From the NCBI GenBank assembly GCA_039683095.1, contig JBDKSB010000005.1, forward strand, positions 1 to 64,000: a stretch of DNA of 64,000 nucleotides. The letters run 5' to 3'. Positions 34,568-42,516 of this stretch are shown in pieces. A model generated the notes under the pieces. It ran no database searches. It was given only the letters and a program-made list of their open reading frames with translations, and was not told the DNA's origin. Each line of letters begins with the position of its first letter. Positions within the stretch are counted from its first letter, which is position 1. The position numbers and the translations under genes are program-made. The stretch comes from Acidobacteriota bacterium (GTDB taxonomy: Bacteria > Acidobacteriota > Aminicenantia > Aminicenantales > Saccharicenantaceae).

Positions 34568-36379
34568 ATGCGCATTCATACGAGGTCCGGTCGCCGGACA
34601 AGCCCGATCATCATCCCTTTCCTGCTTCTCGTCCTGGCCGCCGGGGCGATGCCTCTCTCCGCCTCGCTGAGGATCGCCAGGCACGGGCAGGCCCGGGCCC
34701 GGATCGTCGTGGCCGCGGGCGCCCCGGAGACGGAGCGCTTCGCCGCCGACGAGCTGGCGCTCTTCCTGCATATCGTCACGGGGGCGACTTTCCCCGTGGC
34801 CGAGGACGCCGGCCGCCCGGGCGGCCGGCTGCTCGTCGGCCTGGCCGCCGCGACCGTCGCGGCGCCCGACCTGGCCTCGGCCGGCCTGGCCCCCGAGGAG
34901 ATCGTCGTCCGCTCGGTCGGCGATGACCTGGTGCTGGCCGGCGGCAGCCCGCGCGGGACCCTCTATGCCGTCTACCAGTTCCTCGAGGACGTCGTCGGTT
35001 GCCGCTGGTGGACGTCCACGGCCAGCCGCATGCCCCGGCGTCCGTCCCTGTCCGTGGGGACGGTCTCGATCCGCTTCAAGCCGCCTTTCGAATACCGCGA
35101 GCCCTACTGGTATGTCGCCTTCGATCCCGTCTGGGCGGCCCGCAACAAGGCCAACGGGATCCAGGTCGGCGGCGACGCCCAGCGCGGCGGCCGCCAGTCC
35201 TACGAGGGCTTCGTCCACACCTTCTACCGCCTCATCCCGCCCGACAAGTACTTCGCCCGGCACCCGGAATGGTTCAGCGAGATCGACGGCAAGCGCACCG
35301 CGGAGAACGCCCAGCTCTGCCTGTCGAACGAGGAGATGCGCCGGGAGCTGGTCAAGAACCTGCGGGCCCAGCTTCGGGCCCACCCCGAGGCCACGATCGC
35401 CTCGGTTTCCCAGAACGACTGCGCCGGACGCTGCACCTGCCCGCTCTGCCGGGCCGCCGACGCCGAGGAGGGCGGTCCGGCCGGATCGCTCCTCCGTTTC
35501 GTAAACGCCGTCGCCGCCGACATCGAGGCCGAGTTCCCGAACGTGGCCATCGACACGCTGGCCTATCAATACACCCGCAAGCCGCCCCGCCTCGTCCGGC
35601 CGCGGCCGAACGTCATCGTCCGCCTCTGCAGCATCGAATGCTCGTTCGCCAAGCCTCTCGACGATCCGGCCAACAAGGCCTTCTTCGACGACCTCGAGAG
35701 CTGGTCGAGGATCGCGGGCCGGCTCTATGTCTGGGACTATACGACGAACTTCGCCCATTACGTCCAGCCCCATCCCAACTACGCGGTCCTGGCCCCGAAC
35801 ATCCGCCTGTTCGCCGCCCGGAACGTCCGCGGCGTCTTCGAGCAGGGCGCCTACCAGTCCTGGGGTTCGGAGATGGCGGAGATGCGGGCCTGGATCCTGG
35901 CCAAGCTGCTCTGGGACCCCCGTCTCGACCAGCAGAAGCTGCGCGATGAGTTCCTGGCCGGGTATTTCGGACCGGCGGCCGGCGCCATGGACGATTACCT
36001 CGAAGGGCTCGAGAGCGCCCTGGCCGGGGCGGGCGATTACCTGAACTGCAATTCGCCGTCCGACGCCAAGTTCCTGTCGCTCGACACCCTGATCCGCTCC
36101 CGGAAGGCGCTTGGAGCGGCCCGCCGGGAAGCCGCCCGTTCGGCCGAATACTCGCGGCGGGTCGGGCTGGCCGGCCTGCCCCTGACCTATGTCGTGCTTG
36201 CCGAGTGGGACGCGCTCAGGGAAGAGGCCCGGCGCTCCGGAAAGCGCTGGCCCTGGCCCGGGACGCGGGAGGCCCTGCTCGCCTCGTTCCTCGAGGCCGC
36301 GCGCGCCGGGCGCGTCACCATGATCTCGGAATGGCAGACGCTCGCCGACTGGGCCGCCAAGGGCGGCCGGCGAAAGTAG
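34568..36379 (+). CDS. Secreted DUF4838 protein (glycosidase-like, with alpha-glucuronidase/GH20-type N-domain)
   Basis: The protein has 603 residues with a signal peptide (SPIIIPFLLLVLAAGAMPLSA). Residues to about 150 form an N-terminal hexosaminidase/glucuronidase-like domain (AADELALFLHIVTGATFPV, LAGGSPRGTLYAVYQFLEDVVGCRWW). The barrel after it is DUF4838 (FVHTFYRLIPPDKYFARHPEWFSE, SQNDCAGRCTCP, VRLCSIECSFAKPL). DUF4838 proteins are putative glycosidases of polysaccharide loci. Convergent with the GH2 lipoprotein gene, so glycan breakdown is the local theme. Confidence 0.85.
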   Translation: MRIHTRSGRRTSPIIIPFLLLVLAAGAMPLSASLRIARHGQARARIVVAAGAPETERFAADELALFLHIVTGATFPVAEDAGRPGGRLLVGLAAATVAAPDLASAGLAPEEIVVRSVGDDLVLAGGSPRGTLYAVYQFLEDVVGCRWWTSTASRMPRRPSLSVGTVSIRFKPPFEYREPYWYVAFDPVWAARNKANGIQVGGDAQRGGRQSYEGFVHTFYRLIPPDKYFARHPEWFSEIDGKRTAENAQLCLSNEEMRRELVKNLRAQLRAHPEATIASVSQNDCAGRCTCPLCRAADAEEGGPAGSLLRFVNAVAADIEAEFPNVAIDTLAYQYTRKPPRLVRPRPNVIVRLCSIECSFAKPLDDPANKAFFDDLESWSRIAGRLYVWDYTTNFAHYVQPHPNYAVLAPNIRLFAARNVRGVFEQGAYQSWGSEMAEMRAWILAKLLWDPRLDQQKLRDEFLAGYFGPAAGAMDDYLEGLESALAGAGDYLNCNSPSDAKFLSLDTLIRSRKALGAARREAARSAEYSRRVGLAGLPLTYVVLAEWDALREEARRSGKRWPWPGTREALLASFLEAARAGRVTMISEWQTLADWAAKGGRRK

Positions 36380-36385
36380 GCGGCG

Positions 36386-38869
36386 TCAGCGTCTGAAGGC
36401 GGAGGCCGGGACCGGGGCCGTGGGGAATCCCGGGCCGCTCCACGACAAGTCGAGGCTCATGTCGCCGTCGCCCTGGAAGTAGTCGATCTCGATGGCATGC
36501 CATCCGGCCGCCAGGGCGATCTCGCTCTTTTCCGTCGACAGGCCGTGGCTGCCGTCGTTGTCGACGAGCGTCTTGCCGCCGATCGACAGCCGGCTGCCGT
36601 CGTCCGAGGCCAGGTAAAAGATATAGATGCCGGTTCGGGGGGCGCGGATATAGCCCCGGAAACGCAGGGCGAAGTTCTCGCTCTTCTTCGCCGCCGCGGG
36701 GTCTGGCCGCGCCGACGTTCCCGTATGGGAGACCGCCAGGGCCGAGAAATCCGGCAGGACGTTGAAATGGCCATCGTAGGAATCCCAGGCCAGGCCGCCG
36801 GCCGCCGGCGCGGCGGCGGACGCGACGACCGGTTCGGCCGGCTTGAACGTCCGGCTCTCGACCGGGCTGGCCAGGCCGTCGGGCCAGAAGGCCCGGGCCT
36901 TGACCGTCGTTTCGCCGGTGATGACGATGGGCTTGTCGTAGAGGGCCGATCCGGGCCCGGGCTCCGAGCCGTCAACCGTCCAGCGGATGGTCGCGCCAGG
37001 CCGGACGGCCAGCTCGACCGGGAACGACGGCCCCACGAATATCGTCTGATCGGACACGAAGCGGGGCGGGAGGAAGCCGCGGTTGACGGGCGCGAACCGG
37101 GCCGGATCGAGCTTGATGACCTCGCGGTCGTAGGTCATCAGGCCGTTGACCTCGACCTCGCAGTCCGAGGTCTGGGTGTAGACCGCCGCGGCCAGGCCCT
37201 TGTCCACCAGGGGGTAAAGGGCCCGGAAAAGCTCGACGTAGCGGGCCTCGAAGGCCCCGGTGTCGTCGAAATTGCGATAGCCCCAATTCCCCTCGGCCTG
37301 CCAGAGGTGGCCCGTGAGCGGCAGGCCCAGGCCGCCGAACTCGCCCAGGACGGAGGCCCGTTTCTCCTCGAGCGGGGGCATGTCCGGGCCGGGATAGCGG
37401 TGGATGTCGCTGACGTCGCCGGCCCCCTTGTCGGTCCAGCCGCTGGCGTTGTTGACCAGGCGGGTCGGGTCATGCTGCTTGGTCCAGGCCGCGATCCGTT
37501 CGGTATCGTACTGGCCCCAGCCTTCGTTGAAGGGCACCCACATGACGATGGAGGGATGGTTGACAAGGGCGTCCATGATGGCCCGCCACTCGCCCTCGAA
37601 CCGGGCGTCCCGGGCGGCCCGGACGCCGGCCGGGAGCTCGTCCCGCTTGTACAGGGCGCTGGGCATATCCTGCCAGACGAGCAGGCCCAGCTTGTCGCAC
37701 CAGTAATACAGGCGGTCGGGCTCGACCTTGACGTGCTTGCGGAGCATGTTCAGGCCCAGGGCCTTGATCGTCTCTATATCGGACCGCAGGGCGGCGTCGG
37801 TCGGCGCCGTGTACAGGCCGTCCGGCCACCAGCCCTGGTCGAGGGGCCCGATCTCGAAGAGCGGCGCGTTGTTGAGGAAGAGCCGGTTGAGGCCGCGGTC
37901 ATCCCTGGCCACGGCGATCTTGCGCATCCCGGCGTAGGCCGCCACCTCGTCGAGCGTCTCACGCCCCTTTTTCAGGCGGGCCTGGATGTCGTAAAGCACC
38001 GGCCGGTCCGGCGACCAGAGCTCGGGCTGGGCGACGGGAATGACCAGAGGCTCGGCCGCCGGGCCCGAGGCCTCGGCGACCTTGGCGCCCCTGAGGCTGA
38101 CCGTGACCGCCAGCGTCTTGCCGGCGGCGTCACCGGCGATCGAGGGGGCGACCGTCAGGGTCCCGGCGTCGATATCCGGGGTGATCCGGAGCCGTTCGAG
38201 GGAGACTTTGGGCACGGGCTCGAGCCAGACTGTCTGCCAGATGCCGGTCACGGCCGTATAGAAGATGCCGTGCGGTTTCATGACCTGCTTGCCGCGGGCA
38301 ATGCCGGCGTTGCCCTCGTCGGTCGGGTCGAGAACGCGGACGACGATCTCCTGCCTGGCCCCGCGCTTCAGGGCGCCGCCGATGTCGCAGCTGAAGGGAT
38401 CGTAGCCGCCGCGGTGAGAGCCGACCTCCTTCCCGTTGACCCAGACGGTGCTCTCCCAATCGACGGCCCCGAAGTGGAGAAGCAGCCGGCCCTTCCGCCA
38501 GCCGCGCGGCACCTCGATCTCGCGCTTGTACCAGAGGGCCTGGGCCGCGCCGACCGGCTGGCCGACGCCGGACAGGGCGGACTCGACAGCGAACGGGACC
38601 AGGATCCGTCCGTCCCACTTTTCGGGCCGCGGGGCGTCCTTGGCGGCGATGGCATAATCCCACATGCCGTTGAGGCTGAGCCATTTTCCGCGGACCATCT
38701 GCGGCCGGGGATATTCAGGCAGGGCCCCGGCCGGATCGACCTGGGCGGCCCAGCGGGTCATGATGCGGCCGGACACGGGCTTCCAGCCGACAGGCGCGCC
38801 GCGCTTGCAGGCGCCCGACAGGCCCAGAGTCAGGATGACGGCCAGGATCGTCGCGGGGGTTCTCTTCAT
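36386..38869 (-). CDS. GH2-family glycosidase lipoprotein with CHB_HEX_C-like and PA14 domains
   Basis: The protein has 827 residues. LGLSGAC near residue 20 is a lipobox, so the protein is probably lipid-anchored. The sugar-binding domain (LLLHFGAVDWESTVWVNGKE) and immunoglobulin-like domain precede the barrel, with WVPFNEGWGQYD holding the acid/base Glu and VLGEFGGLG the nucleophile Glu of family 2. From about 640 come ATIRWTVDGSEPGPGS (chitobiase-type C-terminal domain) and a PA14 domain (RGYIRAPRTGIYIFYLASDDGSRL). It most resembles beta-galactosidase/beta-glucuronidase relatives. No obvious promoter seen. Confidence 0.9.
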   Translation of the reverse strand: MKRTPATILAVILTLGLSGACKRGAPVGWKPVSGRIMTRWAAQVDPAGALPEYPRPQMVRGKWLSLNGMWDYAIAAKDAPRPEKWDGRILVPFAVESALSGVGQPVGAAQALWYKREIEVPRGWRKGRLLLHFGAVDWESTVWVNGKEVGSHRGGYDPFSCDIGGALKRGARQEIVVRVLDPTDEGNAGIARGKQVMKPHGIFYTAVTGIWQTVWLEPVPKVSLERLRITPDIDAGTLTVAPSIAGDAAGKTLAVTVSLRGAKVAEASGPAAEPLVIPVAQPELWSPDRPVLYDIQARLKKGRETLDEVAAYAGMRKIAVARDDRGLNRLFLNNAPLFEIGPLDQGWWPDGLYTAPTDAALRSDIETIKALGLNMLRKHVKVEPDRLYYWCDKLGLLVWQDMPSALYKRDELPAGVRAARDARFEGEWRAIMDALVNHPSIVMWVPFNEGWGQYDTERIAAWTKQHDPTRLVNNASGWTDKGAGDVSDIHRYPGPDMPPLEEKRASVLGEFGGLGLPLTGHLWQAEGNWGYRNFDDTGAFEARYVELFRALYPLVDKGLAAAVYTQTSDCEVEVNGLMTYDREVIKLDPARFAPVNRGFLPPRFVSDQTIFVGPSFPVELAVRPGATIRWTVDGSEPGPGSALYDKPIVITGETTVKARAFWPDGLASPVESRTFKPAEPVVASAAAPAAGGLAWDSYDGHFNVLPDFSALAVSHTGTSARPDPAAAKKSENFALRFRGYIRAPRTGIYIFYLASDDGSRLSIGGKTLVDNDGSHGLSTEKSEIALAAGWHAIEIDYFQGDGDMSLDLSWSGPGFPTAPVPASAFRR

Positions 38870-38951
38870 GATGCTCTCCTCTTCCCCGCATTAGTAATTC
38901 ATCCCCCGCGCCTCTGTCAAACTCTTCCGTCCCTGATTTTCGGCCAAAGGG

Positions 38952-38980
38952 TTGAACTGAGGCCGCAAAAAACCTAGAAT
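38952..38980 (+). promoter_or_regulatory. Promoter of the S9 peptidase gene
   Basis: TTGAAC (38952-38957), exactly 17 bases, TAGAAT (38975-38980). Transcription would begin near 38987, about 100 bases ahead of the start codon. Confidence 0.6.
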
Positions 38981-39085
38981 GGACGTTCTCTGATCATCAT
39001 GAGACCTGTCAAGGACCCCCTGGCCACCTTCCGCGGCATCGGCTTGCGCGCGAGAAGATGTTCCGCACCGATAAGGAGATCAGTA

Positions 39086-41314
39086 ATGAGAAGAGCTTCG
39101 AGATCAGCCGCGTTCCTCAGCCTGATGCTGGCCGTCCTGTTCGTCGGCCAGGCCTTCCCCCAAGCTCAACAGCCTCAGCAGCGGCTCATCGGCAGGGCCC
39201 TCTACGAGAAGCTTCAGCGAGAGGGCCGCCGCATGATGGGCGGGGGCCCCGGCGGCTTCGGCGGGGGCGCGATGTGGACGCCCGACGGCAAGGCCACCTA
39301 TGCCTTCGAGGACGGCACCTTCAAACGGACCGACCTCGCAACCGGCGAAAAGGCGCCACTTTTCGACGACGCGAAGATCCTGGCCGCGGTCAACGCCATG
39401 ACCGGCCGCCAGGAGGTCAAGCTCTTTTTTAACCGCTTCCAATACGTCAACGACGGCCGGGCGATCCAGTTCCAGGCCTTCAACAAGGTCTTTCTCTATG
39501 ACCTGGGCTCGGCCAAGCTCGCGGCCTATGAGCCCGAACGGTCCGTCACCGGGGTCCGGGGCCGGGCCTACGGCGACGTCCTCTCTCCCGACCTCAAGTA
39601 CCGGGCCTTCACCCGAAATTACAACCTTTACGTCAAGGACATGGACGGCAACGAAACGGCCCTGACCACGGACGGCAACGAGGACCTGCGCAACGGCTAT
39701 CCCGACTGGGTCTACCCCGAGGAGCTCGGCCAGTACCAGGCTTTCTGGTGGTCGCCCGACTCGAAGAGAATCGCCTTCATGCAGTTCGACGAGAGCCCGG
39801 TCTTCAAGTATCCGATCGTCCACGACATCGCCGCCATGCCCCGCTACGAGCTCCAGGGCTACCCGGTGCCGGGCGCGAACAACCCCATCGTCCGGCTGTT
39901 CATCGCCGACGTCGCGGCGAAGAAGCTCGTCCGCCTGGAGACCGGCGACGACCTGGACGTCTATCTCTACCGGGGCCAGTGGACGGCCGACGGCAGGGAG
40001 TTCACCTACCACCGCCTCAACCGGCTCCAGAACAAGGTCGAGCTCTTCGCCGCCGACCCGGCCAGCGGCAAGACCCGCCTGTTCCTGACCGACACCGACC
40101 CCTGCTACATCGACGAGCAGACGGACCTCGTTTTCCTCAAGGACGGCAAGCGCTTCCTCTGGACCTCCGAACGGAGCGGCTGGCGCGAGATCTACCTCTA
40201 CGACCTGGCCGCGGGCCGGCTCCTCAAGCAGCTGACCAACGCCAAGCTCCCCGTCCGCGGCATCCAGGGCGTCGACGAGGCCCGCGGCGTCGTTTACTTC
40301 GCCGGCTACGAGGCCAACGGCACCGAGAGCCATCTCTACCGGGTCAAGCTCGACGGCACCGGCTTCGCCAAGATGACCAGGGAGCCGGGCACGCACGCGG
40401 CCAGCCTGTCCCCGGCCTTCGACTACTACACGGATTCCTTCTCGAGCTACGACCAGCCGATGAAGTCGACCCTCTGCCGCGCCGACGGCACGGTGGTCAG
40501 GGTCCTGGCGGCCGGCGAGGTCAGCAAGGAGTTCCAGGACCTCCGGCTGATCAAGCCCGAGCATTTCCTGTTCAAGTCCGCCGACGGCCAGTACGACCTC
40601 GACGGCCTGCTCTATTTCCCGGCCCACTTCGACCCCAACGACAAGTATCCGCTCATCCTCTCGGTCTACGGCGGCCCGGGCTCCAAGGGAGTCACCAACT
40701 CGTACAAGATGGCCGACGGCAGCCAGGCCCTGGCCCAGCTGGGATTCCTGGTCGCCGTCTGCGACTACCGCGGCGTCTCCGGGCGCGGCAAGGCCTTCCA
40801 GAACCTTCACTACATGAAGCTCGGCCAGGTCGAGCTCGAGGACCATGTCGCCTTCGTCAAGGCCCTGGGCCAGCGGCCCTACGTCGACACGACCAGGGTC
40901 GGCATCACCGGCCACTCCTACGGCGGCTACTTCACCTGCCTCTGCCTGCTCAAGGCCCCCGACGTCTTCCAGGTGGGCGTCGCCGGCGCCCCGGTCACCG
41001 ATTGGCGGAACTACGATTCGATCTACACCGAGCGCTACATGCGCCGGCCCCAGGACAACCCCGACGGCTACGAGAAGGGCTCCTGCCTGACCTACGCCAA
41101 GAACCTCAAGGGCAAGCTCTTCATCCATCACGGCACGGTCGACGACAACGTCCACCCGGCCAACACGATCCAGCTCGTCCAGGCCCTGCTCAAGGAGAAC
41201 AAAAAGTTCGACCTGATGATGTACCCCGAGCAGCAGCACGGCATCGGCTTCCAGCGCTACCCGGAATCGAGGGTCGAGTATTTCATCGAGAACCTGAAGC
41301 CGGTCGTCAAGTAG
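39086..41314 (+). CDS. Dipeptidyl peptidase IV-like serine peptidase (S9B)
   Basis: The protein has 742 residues. The start is ATG at 39086 (RRASRSAAFLSLMLAVLFVG begins the signal peptide) with AAGGAG ahead; an in-frame ATG at 38999 would put 29 residues before the signal. An N-terminal eight-bladed propeller contains the DPP-IV landmarks DWVYPEELG and WSPDSKRIAFMQFDE. The alpha/beta-hydrolase triad is Ser611 (GHSYGGY), Asp686 (VDDNVHP) and His718 (EQQHGIGF). It releases X-Pro or X-Ala dipeptides in the periplasm. Next gene is an aminotransferase homologue. Confidence 0.93.
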   Translation: MRRASRSAAFLSLMLAVLFVGQAFPQAQQPQQRLIGRALYEKLQREGRRMMGGGPGGFGGGAMWTPDGKATYAFEDGTFKRTDLATGEKAPLFDDAKILAAVNAMTGRQEVKLFFNRFQYVNDGRAIQFQAFNKVFLYDLGSAKLAAYEPERSVTGVRGRAYGDVLSPDLKYRAFTRNYNLYVKDMDGNETALTTDGNEDLRNGYPDWVYPEELGQYQAFWWSPDSKRIAFMQFDESPVFKYPIVHDIAAMPRYELQGYPVPGANNPIVRLFIADVAAKKLVRLETGDDLDVYLYRGQWTADGREFTYHRLNRLQNKVELFAADPASGKTRLFLTDTDPCYIDEQTDLVFLKDGKRFLWTSERSGWREIYLYDLAAGRLLKQLTNAKLPVRGIQGVDEARGVVYFAGYEANGTESHLYRVKLDGTGFAKMTREPGTHAASLSPAFDYYTDSFSSYDQPMKSTLCRADGTVVRVLAAGEVSKEFQDLRLIKPEHFLFKSADGQYDLDGLLYFPAHFDPNDKYPLILSVYGGPGSKGVTNSYKMADGSQALAQLGFLVAVCDYRGVSGRGKAFQNLHYMKLGQVELEDHVAFVKALGQRPYVDTTRVGITGHSYGGYFTCLCLLKAPDVFQVGVAGAPVTDWRNYDSIYTERYMRRPQDNPDGYEKGSCLTYAKNLKGKLFIHHGTVDDNVHPANTIQLVQALLKENKKFDLMMYPEQQHGIGFQRYPESRVEYFIENLKPVVK

Positions 41315-41342
41315 GCGGCCGCCCAGGGAAAGGAGCATTCCG

Positions 41343-42431
41343 ATGGCCAAGTTCGAAGGCGTGAAATGGGCCCCGCGGCAGATGCGCTATCTCCTGCCCG
41401 GGAAGCAGTTCGCCCTCCTCGAACCCGACGCCAAGGTCTACGGCGTCAACAAATCGATCTTCTACGCGACGTTCCTCTGCTTCGAGGGCGTGCGTTTCTT
41501 CGTCAAGAAGGGCGCCGCCGGGCATCTCGAGGTCAATTTCCTCAACTGGCACAAGAACCTCGAGCGGCTGAGGCGGGGCATGGCCTTCAACCTCAGCAAG
41601 GCCCAGGCCGAGATCATCCCCACGGTCGAGGATCTCGAGGGACTGATCATCCACCAGTTCTTCAAGGCCCCGGAGATCCGGGCCTTCCTCGAGGGCATGG
41701 CCGAGAAGGGACTCCAGGGCTACCTCCGGCCGTTCACCGTGGACGAGGAACAGTCCATGGGCGTGACCTTCCCCGCCCAGCCGGCCTTGCGGGCCGTCTT
41801 CTGCAGCTACGACAATTATCTCGGCGAGCCGTTCACCGGCGTCGTCATCCCCCATCTCGTCCGGGCCGTCGGCCTGAACAGGACGGGCTGCCTCAAGCTC
41901 GGGATCAACTACGTCATGAGCCTGAAGGCCCTCGAGGCGGCCAAGGAGGTCGATCCGAAGGCCGCCGCCGCCCTGTTCCTCGACGACCGGACCCACCTGC
42001 CGCTGGCCGAGCGGCACATCACCGAGTGGGACTCCTCGTGCTGCCTGTTCGGGCTGAGGGACGGGACGGTCGTCAAGATCCCGGAGAGCGAGCTCATCCT
42101 GCCCTCGGTCACCATCCAGGGCATGGTCGCCGTCCTGAAGGACATGGGCGTCAAGGTCGAGGAGCGGCACGTCGCCTACGGCGAGCTGGTCAAGTGGGTC
42201 AAGGCCAAGGATCTCGTCGTCATCGCCAGCATCGGCACGGCCGGCATCATGAACCGCTGCCAGAAGCTGCTGTGCGTCGACGAGAAGAACGCGGTCGCGG
42301 CCACCCACGCGCCCGACACCGGCCACCCGCTCTACGCCAAGCTGGCCGAAGCCAAGGCCACTTACTGGGACATCTACAAGGAAAAGGCCAAGCTCCCGGC
42401 CGGAATGAACCTCTACAAGTACTCGCTGTAA
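41343..42431 (+). CDS. Class IV aminotransferase, divergent branched-chain aminotransferase-like
   Basis: The protein has 362 residues, cytoplasmic. CFEGVRFFVKKG and NWHKNLERLRRGMAFN match the N-terminal EGxRxY and H-x-x-RL motifs of BCATs; LKLGINYVMSLKALEAAK holds the PLP lysine (Lys185); SELILPSVTIQGM and VKVEERHV match the ILPGVTR segment and what follows. The usual glycine-rich E-x-x-x-x-N motif and the second GTG loop are altered (SIGTAGIMN). It could transaminate Val/Leu/Ile released by the upstream peptidase, or be a D-amino-acid or 4-amino-4-deoxychorismate relative. AAAGGAG precedes the ATG. Confidence 0.7.
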   Translation: MAKFEGVKWAPRQMRYLLPGKQFALLEPDAKVYGVNKSIFYATFLCFEGVRFFVKKGAAGHLEVNFLNWHKNLERLRRGMAFNLSKAQAEIIPTVEDLEGLIIHQFFKAPEIRAFLEGMAEKGLQGYLRPFTVDEEQSMGVTFPAQPALRAVFCSYDNYLGEPFTGVVIPHLVRAVGLNRTGCLKLGINYVMSLKALEAAKEVDPKAAAALFLDDRTHLPLAERHITEWDSSCCLFGLRDGTVVKIPESELILPSVTIQGMVAVLKDMGVKVEERHVAYGELVKWVKAKDLVVIASIGTAGIMNRCQKLLCVDEKNAVAATHAPDTGHPLYAKLAEAKATYWDIYKEKAKLPAGMNLYKYSL

Positions 42432-42434
42432 ATC

Positions 42435-42477
42435 AAAAGGGGGGCGCGTCCCGGAAGGGCGCGCCCCCCTTTCTTTG
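42435..42477 (+). terminator. Rho-independent terminator
   Basis: GGGGGGCGCG (42439-42448) pairs with CGCGCCCCCC (42460-42469); the stem can be extended by flanking A/T pairs, and TTTCTTT follows. It ends the S9 peptidase-aminotransferase unit. Confidence 0.85.
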
Positions 42478-42516
42478 TCCGCTCCCGGGGACACGACGCG
42501 CGTGTCCCCGATCCGC

